Shown in pieces: positions 44,471 through 54,092 of a stretch of 64,000 nt of DNA. Each line of letters opens with the position of its first letter. Within the stretch, counting starts at the first letter, position 1. Under the pieces are notes generated by a model. The model did no database searches. It saw only the letters and a list, made by a program, of their open reading frames with translations, and had not been told where the DNA came from. Position numbers and translations under genes: made by a program. Source of the stretch: Chryseobacterium foetidum. GTDB lineage: Bacteria; Bacteroidota; Bacteroidia; Flavobacteriales; Weeksellaceae. The stretch lies in the NCBI RefSeq assembly GCF_025457425.1, contig NZ_JAMXIA010000001.1:1054001-1118000 (forward strand). The letters are read 5' to 3'.

Positions 44471-44779
44471 GGATTATTATTTATAAATTAAAATTCAAGG
44501 TTAAAATTAACTGTTAATATTATTTAACAGGATAGAAAATATTTTCTTATTATTACAATTTTGAATCAGTAAAAACAGCGTGCAAAAATATCAATAAATT
44601 TTCAAAGCCAGGTCATCATGTTATAAATCATTCTTATGATCATTTCAGACCGTGATCACTTACAAGAATTTCGTGGATAATAAATCTCAATTTATCTTTT
44701 ACATTATAAACAAAAATCCTCACCAAAAGATATTATGACAGGCATAGCATTTGCACATTAAAACTTATTTGAAATTTTT
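44471..44779. other. Divergent regulatory region between wza and the 122-residue gene
   Basis: About 310 bp of AT-rich DNA containing a second TAnnTTTG-like box for the minus strand (44583-44590). No RNA gene, strong hairpin or repeat recognised. A long leader for the wza operon is possible. Confidence 0.4.
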
Positions 44780-45148
44780 ATGGAATATAAACTGGAACTG
44801 AACACTGAAGGCTCATCGTTTAATATCGTTTTTCACAATTTAATCTTCAGCACCTTCAAAATAAACATCATTGAACGGTATCATGAAAATCAAAACGCAC
44901 CGAGAAAACTGCTTGAGACCATTATCAAAGTGCGAACTCTTGATAATGTGCTTATCAAGGGCAAAACAGGAAACGGCCGCGTGATTCTGAAAGACAGAAA
45001 ATTTGTTGACTATGCAAGACTAAGCAAGGCTCTCCGTTCCTACGAATACAGAAGAAGACTGATCAATCCCAAAGAGGTTGAACAGAATTATATAGACTTT
45101 TTACTTCTCGTACTTATCGCGAATTATGATGTAAACTCAATCCTCTAA
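44780..45148 (+). CDS. Hypothetical protein, 122 residues
   Basis: Unrecognised small protein starting MEYKLELNTEGSSFNIVF. Basic central part (IKGKTGNGRVILKDRKF, RSYEYRRRLINPKE), no signal peptide or membrane segment, and a hydrophobic C-terminal stretch (YIDFLLLVLIANYDV). It is transcribed away from the wza operon and stands alone. It is a clean open frame with an ATG and codon use like its neighbours, so it is probably real. It might regulate the adjacent locus, but nothing in the sequence shows that. Confidence 0.6.
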   Translation: MEYKLELNTEGSSFNIVFHNLIFSTFKINIIERYHENQNAPRKLLETIIKVRTLDNVLIKGKTGNGRVILKDRKFVDYARLSKALRSYEYRRRLINPKEVEQNYIDFLLLVLIANYDVNSIL

Positions 45149-45795
45149 TAAATATATATTGTTTAGGATTTTACATTCTGTATTTCCGGATACTGCAGTT
45201 CAGCTGTAATGTATTCATTAATAAGTGTACACGTTCATATACATTAAATTAAACGTGAAGGATCAAGCTCCTCTGTTAGAGTACATCTATAATTGTCATG
45301 GTTTTTCAGGTAATTTAAAAGAGACTGTTTAAAAATGATTAAAATAAAATTTGCAGGTCATTTTTCTTCTCCCTAACCCTGAAGGATGGAAAAGTGCCTG
45401 AAAATTTAATCAAAACTGACTCCGCTATTATCCTGAGCTTGTCTAAGGATTGGAGAAATTAATTTAGATAAAAATTTAAACATGCTCTAGGTAATCAACT
45501 TCATTTTTAGTAAATTAAATAACGGTGCCTAAGACTTAACGCAAATGGACGATTTTAAAAGACCATTCAGCTGAATTATATATTCAAAGTCATCTGAATT
45601 TTACTGTATGTGCAATCCATGTATCTAAATCAGCTCATAAACATTCTTACTGATCATATAAAAATCCCTTTTTATACAAATGAATTTAGACGAATATCTA
45701 TGAACAGATTCCTTTATCAATCATATCTCATTTATGTTTTTTTTATATTTTTTTCTTAAAAAAAAGATGAAATCATTATATTAAATAAAATTTAT
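45149..45795. other. Long AT-rich intergenic region
   Basis: About 650 bp without a credible gene. It contains a MITE-like element at 45320-45488; the rest shows no feature I can name. Confidence 0.5.
45320..45488. mobile_element. MITE-like element with 14-bp inverted ends
   Basis: The left end AGAGACTGTTTAAA and the right end (reverse complement AGAGCATGTTTAAA) match at 12 of 14 positions across a 169-bp unit with no open frame. AGGTAAT occurs at 45308-45314 and directly after the right end at 45489-45495, possibly a target duplication. Ends beginning GAGACTGTTTAAA resemble IS termini as I recall them. No transposase in the window. Confidence 0.4.
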
Positions 45796-45803
45796 TAAAT
45801 TTG
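45796..45803 (+). promoter_or_regulatory. Candidate -7 element of the large T9SS protein gene
   Basis: TAAATTTG fits TAnnTTTG and lies 168 bp before the ATG at 45971, predicting a leader of about 160 nt that includes a 50-codon open frame. Confidence 0.45.
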
Positions 45804-45821
45804 TCTAAAACTTAAAATTTA

Positions 45822-45974
45822 ATGCCTATGACGAAATTCTTTACAATTTATTCTTCACAACGCACAGAAAGCTTTAAAACAAGTCCTTGTTTTAAACAGT
45901 TCAAACAATTTTTTATTAGTAAAACTATGTGTAATTCTTATTATCCTTTCGGATATAAATATTTTAAAATATGA
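45822..45974 (+). other. Possible 50-codon leader ORF overlapping the next start codon
   Basis: ATG at 45822 (second ATG at 45828) opens a 50-codon frame, beginning MPMTKFFTIYSSQRTESF, whose TGA overlaps the ATG of the large surface protein gene as ATGA. The arrangement would couple translation. No homology recognised, and an AT-rich leader can give such a frame by chance. Confidence 0.3.
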
Positions 45975-48900
45975 AAAAATTATTACTGATTTGTGGTCTG
46001 CTGATCAGTCTGTTTTCTTCTGCTCAGGTGGTTCAGATAACCACGGGAACAGCAGGAACTCCGGCTTACAATGCAGGACCGGTTTACCGATCAAGTGCGG
46101 CCAGTGCCTACGATGCCAGCAGGTATACTTACTTGTATACTTCCAGTGAGCTGGCTACTGCCGGTATAACCGCCGGAACTATTATCAATGATCTGGGGTG
46201 GGTAAAAAACAATAATGCCACCACGACAGGCGGAGGAATCTTCCGCATTTACATGAAAAATACAACTGCAACTGCTTTTGCGGCTGCATCAGAAACCTGG
46301 GCCAACTTAAATACAGGTGCAACAATGGTTTATCAGAATTTAAACCAGGCAATCCCTGCTACGCAAGCTCCAAATTACATTGTATTTACATTGAACTCGC
46401 CATTTACCTACACCGGTGGTTCTCTGGAGATTTCTGTAGAATGGGATATTAACCAGGTTTCAGGGAATCCTTCCACAGGAACTTTTGACTGGTTATGGAG
46501 CACAGTGCCAAACAGAATTTACGGTTCAGGAAATACAACTTTGGCTCCTATTACTACACTGTCATCAACTACCAATTCAATCAGTACGATTGATGACAGA
46601 CGTCCGTTTTTACAGATTGGCTATACTCCGGGCACTGCCTGTTCCGGTGCAGTAACCGCTGGTGTAGCATCTGCATCAGTATCTTCAGCATGTGCCAATA
46701 CACCTTTTACACTCTCGCTGGCAGGGGCTACTTCAGCAGGAGGTATTACCTACCAGTGGCAGGCATCACCGGCAGGAGCCAATACTTTTACTAACATTGC
46801 CGGAGCTACTACGATGTCTTATTCTGTTGCCAACCAAACTGCGGCAACAGATTACCGATGTGTTGTGACATGTACTAACGGAGGAAGCACTCAAACTTCC
46901 AATGTAGTTTCTGTTGGTCAGAATACAGTATTGCAATGCTTAACCTACTGTACTCCTGTATACAGTACAGGCTGTAGCAGTGGTGATAATCTCAACAGCG
47001 TTGTGATCACAGGGGTGGCAGGATCTGTAATCAGTGATCTGAATACCGGATGTAACGGTAATGGATATTATGACAGAACATCTGCATTTACACCTGTCAA
47101 CATGCTTCCAGCACAGTCTTATCCTGTACAGATGAATACCACGTACAGCTCACCAGCATCAGAAGTTGTAAGTATCTGGATTGACTTTAATGACAACGGA
47201 GTTTTTGACGCATCAGAAAAACTGTTGACAGATCTTCCGATGGTACAAAGCCCTGCATTTGCCACGGCAAACATTGCTATTCCTGCCAATGCGCCACCCG
47301 GTGTGCACAGAATGCGTGTCCGTTTAATCTACAGTACCACGAATGTTGATGCCTGTGCTTCCGCAACATGGGGAGAAGCTCATGATTATAATGTAAATAT
47401 ACTTCCGCTTCCTGCGTGTACAACAAATCCACCGTCTAACATTACTGTAGGACCAATAACCCCTACTACAGCTACAGTTAACTGGGTACCGGCCACGGGA
47501 GCAACTTATATTCTAAGATACAGAGTGTCGCCAAGTGGCGCATGGATAACTGTTCCACTTAATACTCCGCTTACAAGCAGTTATAATATACCTTCACTGA
47601 ATGAGCTTACAGCTTATGACGTCGAGATTGCCACTATCTGTGGAGGAACAACGGGAGCATTCTCAGCAACGACAACGTTTACCACACCTGCGGTTACCTA
47701 TTGTACTGCCTGGGGAACATCTGCAGATGAGTTTATTTCTAATGTGACGGTAACCCCGGTAGGAATGCCACCAATGGTGAGCACATCTACAATGGCTACT
47801 GCAAGCCCATATTACTCAGATTATACGGCAGATCCTGCACGTCTTATAACACTTATCCGTGGTACAGCCGCTAATAATATCGTGTCTGTAACAAGATCAT
47901 GGCCGGGAACTGTTTACAGCTGTGCTACAGTAGTCTGGATTGACTGGAACAGAAACGGTGTTTTTGAAGACAGCGAGAGAGTTCTCAATCAGGCATCTAA
48001 CAGTACGCCGGTTAATACTTCAGCAGGTTTTGCTGTTCCGGCAGGTGCTTATGCTGGGAATTTAAATCTCAGAATGAGAGTTATCATCAGAGAAAGCACT
48101 ACGCCTACTGCGTGTGGAACTTTCAGCTGGGGAGAAGTGGAAGACTACTCTGTTAAACTGATTGATCTTCAGCCGTGCAGCACTGTTGCACCAACACCGG
48201 TAAACTTCGGAACAGCTACTGCAACCACGCAGTATGTATCATGGATGCCAACAGCAAACGCTACCTATAGAATCAGATGGAGACAGGGAACAACCGGTGC
48301 ATGGTTGCCTGCACCACTAGGTTATCTTGAGTTACCTGCAGGTCAAAGCTGGCATACAATTACAGGATTAACTGAGCAGACTGCTTATCAGGTGCAGATT
48401 CAGGCGAAGTGCGGAACTACTTGGGGAGCATGGGGAGCATCATGGCCTTTCACTACTCCGCCGCTTACTTACTGTCCTATGACTGGAGGTGGAACAAACG
48501 ATCATATTGCCAACGTTACAGTGAGTCCTACAGGTCAGGCTGTGATGAGCAATACCTCAACTCAGAACGGTTATACTTTATATAATACTCCTGCAACTTT
48601 AATCAATCTGGAAATTGGTTCTACCAATAACCAAATTTCGGTTGCCAAGGGATGGACAGGTTCTACATCTGCTGATGCAGTGACAGCCTGGATTGATTAT
48701 AACAGAGACGGTACTTTTGCTAATGATGAGAGAATATTGATCTCTGCATCAAGTACTACAACACCGGTAACTGCAACTTTCAATGTTCCGCAAACTGTTT
48801 ATACAGGACCATTTAATACTACCATGAGAGTTGTATTAAATCGTGGTGCTGCTCCAACGATGTGTACGAGCCCTGCAAACGGTGAAGTTGAAGATTATTA

Positions 48901-50491
48901 TGTAAAACTGAGACCTTGTAACAATGTTGCTCCGGCACCACCTACATTTACTACGGTTACTCATAATTCTGCTGTAGTAAACTGGGTTAATGCTAACAAT
49001 AACCTTAACTTTATTGTACAGTACAGACCGGTAACTACACCAGCTTCTCCGTGGACTAACGTGAACGCTTCTACCATCACTAATAACCCACCATTGACGT
49101 TAAACGGTTTGACCCCGGCTACAACGTATGAAGTTCAGATCTCTGCGGTTTGTAACGGTATCGCCGGAACTCCGGGAGCGATCAGAACATTCACTACACG
49201 ATGTGATCCTACGCCTCCAAACGTTACGATCTCAAGTGTAACTTCAGGTTCTGCAACCGTTACATGGAACCCGATTGTACCTAGTGCAACTTATATCCTG
49301 AGATACAGAGTTGTTGGTGCGACCAACTGGGAGCCTACAATTACATTACCTGTTCCTCCAACGAATACTTATATTCTTCAGGGGTTAAGTTCTTATGTGA
49401 CTTATGAGGTTCAGATTGCCAATATCTGTGTGGGAGAAACCACTCCAAACCCATGGTCAAACCCGGTAGTGTTTACTACAATCAGAGTCTGTTCTATTCC
49501 GCCTCCGGGATTGACGATTACTCAACTGAATCCTACAAGTGCTGAAGTTACATGGGAACCTTATACAGGAACCGGTGCTACAAACAGCTATATCTTAAGA
49601 TACAGAAAAGTGGGAATTCCGAGCTGGACTACGGTTACGGTGAACAATACCAATACTCACTTAATCACAGGTTTGCTTGAGCTTACCAAATACGAAATGC
49701 AGATTGCGAACGTATGTACCGGTACTCCGGGTAACTTTACACCGCTGTACTATTTCACAACTCCAACTGTAACCTACTGTCAGATGGGAGGAAGCAATGC
49801 AGGAAGTGAGTACATCAACAAGGTTACTGTTACACCTTATCAGGGTCAGGCCTATGTTAATGAGACAACAGGAGGTGCTCCGGGATATCATTATTATGAA
49901 ACCAATACAGACGGTAAGCAGATTGTTTTGGTTCAGGGAAGTCAGGGTAACGTGATCAGAGTTGATAAAACTTCATCTACCGGTTCCAATACCGGAGTGG
50001 CAGTATGGATTGACTTCAACAGAAACGGATACTTCGATATCAACGAAAAAATCCTTTCAAACGGACCGAACACCGCAGACAATGCAAGTGCTTCATTTAC
50101 AGTTCCTGATGACGCTTTCGTGAGCCTTACAGATTACAAATATGTAATGATGAGAGTAGCGATGCAGAAAGATGGTATTCCTGTAAACTGTACGAGTTTT
50201 GCCAATGGTGAGGTTGAAGATTATCTTGTAAGAATCGTTAAGCAGGCAGTTGTAAACCCTCTTAACCAAACCGACATCATGATTTACCCTAACCCGGTAG
50301 CTACTGTACTGAATGTAAAAAATATCAGCAAAAAAGCCAATTACAAAATTTACAGTGCAGCAGGTCAGCTGGTATCAGACGGATTGATCCTGAACAACAA
50401 GATCGACGTAAGCAGATTAATCAACGGATTGTACGTGATTGAACTGGTTGACGGCGACAAAACAGTTCAGAAGAAATTTATTAAAGAATAA
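45971..50491 (+). CDS. Large T9SS surface protein with GEVED and fibronectin III domains
   Basis: 1506 residues. Signal peptide (1-19, ending SSAQ); beta-rich N-terminal domain (about 20-220); Ig-like segment (223-318); then alternating GEVED domains (about 326-480, 576-733, 834-980, 1268-1420; motifs WGEAHDY, WGEVEDY, NGEVEDY twice) and five fibronectin III domains (starting about 481, 734, 981, 1077, 1173). A type A T9SS sorting domain (about 1433-1506: IMIYPNPVATVLNV, YKIYSAAGQLV, LINGLYVIEL) closes it. So it is secreted through the type IX system and probably displayed on the surface, as an adhesin or matrix protein. No catalytic domain seen. It is not linked in operon to the glycan genes and ends in a strong terminator. 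Confidence 0.93.
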   Translation: MKKLLLICGLLISLFSSAQVVQITTGTAGTPAYNAGPVYRSSAASAYDASRYTYLYTSSELATAGITAGTIINDLGWVKNNNATTTGGGIFRIYMKNTTATAFAAASETWANLNTGATMVYQNLNQAIPATQAPNYIVFTLNSPFTYTGGSLEISVEWDINQVSGNPSTGTFDWLWSTVPNRIYGSGNTTLAPITTLSSTTNSISTIDDRRPFLQIGYTPGTACSGAVTAGVASASVSSACANTPFTLSLAGATSAGGITYQWQASPAGANTFTNIAGATTMSYSVANQTAATDYRCVVTCTNGGSTQTSNVVSVGQNTVLQCLTYCTPVYSTGCSSGDNLNSVVITGVAGSVISDLNTGCNGNGYYDRTSAFTPVNMLPAQSYPVQMNTTYSSPASEVVSIWIDFNDNGVFDASEKLLTDLPMVQSPAFATANIAIPANAPPGVHRMRVRLIYSTTNVDACASATWGEAHDYNVNILPLPACTTNPPSNITVGPITPTTATVNWVPATGATYILRYRVSPSGAWITVPLNTPLTSSYNIPSLNELTAYDVEIATICGGTTGAFSATTTFTTPAVTYCTAWGTSADEFISNVTVTPVGMPPMVSTSTMATASPYYSDYTADPARLITLIRGTAANNIVSVTRSWPGTVYSCATVVWIDWNRNGVFEDSERVLNQASNSTPVNTSAGFAVPAGAYAGNLNLRMRVIIRESTTPTACGTFSWGEVEDYSVKLIDLQPCSTVAPTPVNFGTATATTQYVSWMPTANATYRIRWRQGTTGAWLPAPLGYLELPAGQSWHTITGLTEQTAYQVQIQAKCGTTWGAWGASWPFTTPPLTYCPMTGGGTNDHIANVTVSPTGQAVMSNTSTQNGYTLYNTPATLINLEIGSTNNQISVAKGWTGSTSADAVTAWIDYNRDGTFANDERILISASSTTTPVTATFNVPQTVYTGPFNTTMRVVLNRGAAPTMCTSPANGEVEDYYVKLRPCNNVAPAPPTFTTVTHNSAVVNWVNANNNLNFIVQYRPVTTPASPWTNVNASTITNNPPLTLNGLTPATTYEVQISAVCNGIAGTPGAIRTFTTRCDPTPPNVTISSVTSGSATVTWNPIVPSATYILRYRVVGATNWEPTITLPVPPTNTYILQGLSSYVTYEVQIANICVGETTPNPWSNPVVFTTIRVCSIPPPGLTITQLNPTSAEVTWEPYTGTGATNSYILRYRKVGIPSWTTVTVNNTNTHLITGLLELTKYEMQIANVCTGTPGNFTPLYYFTTPTVTYCQMGGSNAGSEYINKVTVTPYQGQAYVNETTGGAPGYHYYETNTDGKQIVLVQGSQGNVIRVDKTSSTGSNTGVAVWIDFNRNGYFDINEKILSNGPNTADNASASFTVPDDAFVSLTDYKYVMMRVAMQKDGIPVNCTSFANGEVEDYLVRIVKQAVVNPLNQTDIMIYPNPVATVLNVKNISKKANYKIYSAAGQLVSDGLILNNKIDVSRLINGLYVIELVDGDKTVQKKFIKE

Positions 50492-50509
50492 TAAATTCAA
50501 TTAAATAAG

Positions 50510-50541
50510 AACAGGCTCTCAGAAATGGGAGCCTGTTTTTT
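50510..50541 (+). terminator. Terminator of the T9SS protein gene
   Basis: AACAGGCTCTC, a 6-nt loop, GGGAGCCTGTT and eight T residues, 18 bp after the stop codon: a strong intrinsic terminator. Confidence 0.92.
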
Positions 50542-50555
50542 TTATTGAGATTCGG

Positions 50556-51418
50556 GATGCGGGGGGCGGGATTTGAGATTCAAGGTTCGAGGTTCGAGGT
50601 TCGAGGTTCGAGATTCAAGATTGAAGATTTAAGATTTAAGATTGAAGATTGAAGATTGAAGGTCAAAGTGGATTTTTGCAGGTGTGAGATGGGATACTGA
50701 GAAAGAATAATATTTGTACGTGAGTTGGGGCTCAAAGTCGGGAGACTTTGCGCAGCGGGGATTCGGGATGCGGGGGGCGGGATTTGAGATTCGAGGTTCG
50801 GGGTTCGGGGTTCGAGGTTCGAGATTCAAGATTCAAGATTTAAGATTCAAGGTCAAAGTGGATTTTTGCAGGTGTGAGATGGGATACTGAGAAAGAATAA
50901 TATTTGTACGTGAGTTGGGCTCAAAGTCGGGAGACTTTGCGCAGCGAGGGCTCAAAGTTGGGAGACTTTGCGCAGCGAGGGGACTCTAAATTCAAGGTTC
51001 GAGGTTCGGGGCTCGAGGTTCGAGATTCAAGATTCAAGATTTAAGATTTAAGATTCAAGATTCAAGGTCAAAGTGGATTTTTGCAGGTGTGAGATGGGAT
51101 ACTGAGAAAGAATAATATTTGTACGTGAGTTGGGGCTCAAAGTCGGGAGACTTTGCGCAGCGAGGGGAGGGGCGGGATTTGAGATTCAAGGTTCGAGGTT
51201 CGAGATTCAAGATTTAAGATTTAAGATTCAAGATTCAAGGTCAAAGTGGATTTTTGCAGGTGTGAGATGGGATACTGAGAAAGATAATATTTGTACGTGA
51301 GTTGGGGCTCAAAGTCGGGAGACTTTGCGCAGCGAGGGGACTCTAAATTCAAGGTTCGAGGTTCGAGGTTCGAGATTCAAGATTCAAGATTCAAGATTCA
51401 GGATTCAGGATTCTAGAT
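50556..51418. repeat. Repeat field 1: 7-bp tandem tracts and four copies of a ~98-bp core
   Basis: Degenerate heptamer tracts (GATTCAA, GATTTAA, GATTGAA, GGTTCGA; consensus GRTTYRA) alternate with a core starting GGTCAAAGTGGATTTTTGCA at about 50661, 50851, 51066 and 51239 and ending in GACTTTGCGCAGCG. Each core contains the perfect hairpin CAAAGTC-GGGA-GACTTTG. After the second core the last 30 bp are repeated once more. Open frames here are low-complexity artefacts. Confidence 0.9.
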
Positions 51419-51538
51419 TTGAGGTTTGAGATTAGGGAGGTGGTTGCGGAGGGTGATTTTGCGGTTGAATTGGGGTACATAGTTGGGAGATTTAGTACCG
51501 AGGGAAGTTCTGCGCTTATTTTAATTTATCCTGGATTT

Positions 51539-51847
51539 CTAATCTTTGAACTTCTTAAGCATATCATCAATGCTGATGATTTTAAGATTGATACTGTTGA
51601 TTACAATATCTAAATAGTTTTTCAGATCTGTATTTTTTGTAATCCGGTCTGAAAAATTCTCAACAACGGTTAACTCTTTTGAAACAAGATTTTCTGTAAA
51701 TATCAGTTCATGGTACATGTCAACAGAAACGGTACAGTCTTCGGCAGCGAGGAATTTCAAATACTTCCTTACTAAATTTTTAAAGCGGTCATTTTTATTC
51801 ATTTTGATATCATTAGTGTCATCGTTAAACGTAGGCTCTAAAAACAT
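51539..51847 (-). CDS. Hypothetical protein, about 102 residues
   Basis: Unrecognised, mostly helical, charged protein with no signal peptide. Core begins MNKNDRFKNLVRKYLKFL and ends SIDDMLKKFKD. I start at the ATG at 51847 (MFLEPTFNDD); the ATG at 51802 (MNKNDRF, 87 residues) is equally possible, and a GTG at 51865 is less likely. It lies between two repeat fields and is transcribed alone, divergently from the receiver-domain gene. Function unknown. Confidence 0.55.
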   Translation of the reverse strand: MFLEPTFNDDTNDIKMNKNDRFKNLVRKYLKFLAAEDCTVSVDMYHELIFTENLVSKELTVVENFSDRITKNTDLKNYLDIVINSINLKIISIDDMLKKFKD

Positions 51848-52013
51848 GCCATTCAACAGCTTCACACAAGACCCGTCTTATTTATTAAAGAAAAAACCCT
51901 GTTATCAAACGACTTTGATGTCACCCTGAATTTTTGCACAAAAGTTTTTTTGGGGACAGACGTGATTATCTACACCTATTTCAATCTGCAAATGTTTAAA
52001 GATTGATTATCCG

Positions 52014-52021
52014 TATCTTTG
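52014..52021 (+). promoter_or_regulatory. Candidate -7 element of the receiver-domain gene
   Basis: TATCTTTG, an exact TAnnTTTG match 14 bp before the ATG at 52036, implying a nearly leaderless message. Confidence 0.55.
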
Positions 52022-52035
52022 CCCTTTATTAAAGT

Positions 52036-52392
52036 ATGGACAAAAAAATTGTGCTCATTCAGGATAATGCAGAAATCCTTGAACTGATGGATGATGTGCT
52101 ACAGGATGAAGGATACGAAGTGATATCTTCACTAACAACAGAACCCATTGAAAATATCGACATCATTGAGCCTGATGTAGTGATCGTAGATGATTATATC
52201 CAGGGAAGTAAAAGCGGTTCAGAGGTGATTTCCGAACTGAAATTAAATCCTGAAACAGAAGATATCTCAGCTGTTTTATCCTCCACTTCTCCTGTTCTGC
52301 CGGAAACTGCAGAGAACTGTAATGCCGATGATTATCTGGAGAAGCCATTTGACATTGATCATCTGATCGATGTGGTTGAGAAAAATTCTTAG
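52036..52392 (+). CDS. Stand-alone response-regulator receiver domain
   Basis: 118-residue CheY-like protein: KIVLIQDNAEILELM at the N-terminus, phosphoacceptor Asp in DVVIVDDYIQG (about residue 54), the Ser/Thr position in LSSTSP, and the conserved Lys in LEKPFDIDHLI. One of the paired N-terminal acidic residues is Gln (QDN instead of DDN), so metal binding may be weaker. There is no output domain and no kinase nearby; it probably acts through protein contacts in a phosphorelay. It is isolated between repeat fields. Confidence 0.88.
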   Translation: MDKKIVLIQDNAEILELMDDVLQDEGYEVISSLTTEPIENIDIIEPDVVIVDDYIQGSKSGSEVISELKLNPETEDISAVLSSTSPVLPETAENCNADDYLEKPFDIDHLIDVVEKNS

Positions 52393-52436
52393 TTTTAAAA
52401 CTGTAAAGCGGAGGTTTCTGACCTGAGGCAGCATGG

Positions 52437-52795
52437 GGTTCGAGATTCAAGATTCAAGATTCAAGATTCAAGATTTAAGATTTAAGATTTAAGGTCAAAG
52501 TGGATTTTTGCAGGTGTGAGATGGGATACTGAGAAAGAATAATATTTGTACGTGAGTTGGGCTCAAAGTCGGGAGACTTTGCGCAGCGAGGGACTCTAAA
52601 TTCAAGGTTCAAGGTTCGGGGTTCGGGATTCGAGATTGAAGATTTAAGGTCAAAGTGGATTTTTTCAGGTGTGAGATGGGATACTGAGAAAGAATAATGT
52701 TTGTCAGTCACTTGGGGCTCAAAGTCGGGAGACTTTGCGCAGCGGGAGAGACTTTGCGCAGCGGGAGAGACTTTGCGCAGCGAGGAAATTAGACG
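52437..52795. repeat. Repeat field 2: heptamer tracts and two cores
   Basis: The same heptamer tracts and core as field 1, with cores starting at about 52492 and 52648. The last core ends in a run of three GAGACTTTGCGCAGCG-type tails, showing local tandem expansion. No gene. Confidence 0.88.
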
Positions 52796-52831
52796 GTTAA
52801 AATGGGTAGACAAAAACTGAAATCACAAATA

Positions 52832-52858
52832 AAATCCGCTCCTTTGAGAAGCGGATTT
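52832..52858 (-). terminator. Terminator after the 187-residue protein gene
   Basis: AAATCCGCT and AGCGGATTT form a 9-bp stem around a 9-nt loop; on the minus strand it is followed by TATTTG rather than a long T run. Confidence 0.6.
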
Positions 52859-52888
52859 GTCATTTTGACAGAATATTTCGGTATCGTA

Positions 52889-52921
52889 TCGCTCTATGAT
52901 CGCTCTATGATCGCTCTATGC
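52889..52921. repeat. Three tandem copies of an 11-bp unit
   Basis: TCGCTCTATGA is repeated three times head to tail (the last ends in C), just after the stop of the 187-residue gene on its strand. Confidence 0.85.
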
Positions 52922-52939
52922 TCTGCCTATCGTGAACTA

Positions 52940-53503
52940 TTATAAATTTTCAATCTTTTCTGACAGATTGGCAGGTGCATCTGATGCGGTTATTGTAACC
53001 TTATCCCCTACTAAATCTGTGTTTTGAACAGTAGCGGTGTATATCCATTCTACTCCGCTGTTCACAGCATTTCCTTCTTCTACCAGTGAGCCATCCCCAT
53101 TTTCGATTTTCACTTTCACTTCCTCTACACCGAAATCATCGGTAACCATTATCCTGATGACGTCACCTACATTTCCGGTGTAAGCTGAAAGGTCAATACT
53201 TTCAATATCAGGGGCGTTCAGAAGATCTGCTACAGCTACATTATAGGTAGTCTGACCCTTGGAGCGGTCTACTCCTTCCTCATAAAGCTCTTTCTTTGCC
53301 GGATCATTCAGGACTGATTTTGCGTACAGTACCGCTTTCTGAAATTTCAGTCTGTGGGCTTTCTGCCCTTCGGAAAGTTCTTTTGTACTTTCTTTTGGAA
53401 CTTTGCCTACAAAAGTTTTCCCGTTTCTTTGGCTGAATACCAAAAGATCTCCTACTTTCCCACTTAGTCCGTGGGTTACGACGTTGTTTTTGCTTCGTGC
53501 CAT
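52940..53503 (-). CDS. Conserved hypothetical protein, 187 residues
   Basis: Starts MARSKNNVVTHGLSGKVGD, a pattern I associate with a Bacteroidetes family of unknown function (LSGKVGDLLVFSQRNGKTFVGKVP). Its C-terminal half (about 105-185) is beta-rich, with DVIRIMVTDDFGVEEVKV and WIYTATVQN, resembling an Ig-like fold. The first half is basic. No signal peptide. The open frame extends to 53653, but the extra 50 residues are AT-rich and unlike coding sequence, so the ATG at 53503 is used. Some relatives sit near phage-like genes; none are seen here. Confidence 0.78.
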   Translation of the reverse strand: MARSKNNVVTHGLSGKVGDLLVFSQRNGKTFVGKVPKESTKELSEGQKAHRLKFQKAVLYAKSVLNDPAKKELYEEGVDRSKGQTTYNVAVADLLNAPDIESIDLSAYTGNVGDVIRIMVTDDFGVEEVKVKIENGDGSLVEEGNAVNSGVEWIYTATVQNTDLVGDKVTITASDAPANLSEKIENL

Positions 53504-54092
53504 TTTTATAATATTTAAAATTAGACTTATTTCAAAACTAAATAAAATCCTCTTATTATAAAATATCAATAGTATAAATTTAACTTTTTTTATATTTATA
53601 CAGTATTTTATACTTTCATTGCTGTGTGAATAAAACTCAGCGTAAGAGTCCATCTTTAGTGATTTTTTTAAATAATCTGGGATTTCTGCAAGGTGATTTT
53701 TCTGTACATTTTTTGGGGCGCCATAATTTAAAATTCTGTTAAAAATTGGGATGAGAGGTGCGGGATGCGGGATTTGAGATTTAAGATTTAAGATTCGAGG
53801 TTCGAGGTTCGAGGTTCGAGATACGGGGTTCGGGGCGCGGGGTGCGGGATTCGAGATTCAAGATTCAAGATTGAAGATTCAAGGTTCAAGGTTCAAGATT
53901 TAAGATTCGAGGTTCGAGTTACGGGGTGCGGGATGCGGGATTCAAATTTAAGATACATGATACGGCTGCTGGTAGGAATCAAAATCTTAGCTGGCAGACA
54001 ATAAACCGTTCACAGAAAGCTTTTACCGTGCTTTTGATTAAAAAAAATGATATATCCTTAATTAGTAATAACCTAGTTTTTAAAAGTTTGAT

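Noticed and set aside
50629..50829. Minus-strand frame rich in Pro, Glu, Asn and Arg
   Set aside because: Pure translation of 7-bp repeats; the same pattern appears in other frames of the repeat field.
50556..51418. CRISPR array
   Set aside because: Repeats are 7-bp degenerate tracts and irregularly spaced ~98-bp cores; there are no constant 20-50 bp repeats with unique equal-length spacers and no cas genes.
51419..51613. Plus-strand frame of 64 codons
   Set aside because: Starts in heptamer repeats and overlaps the better minus-strand gene at 51539.
52475..52813. Minus-strand frame of about 112 codons
   Set aside because: Lies wholly in repeat field 2 and encodes the repeats; it shares segments with the frame at 50629.
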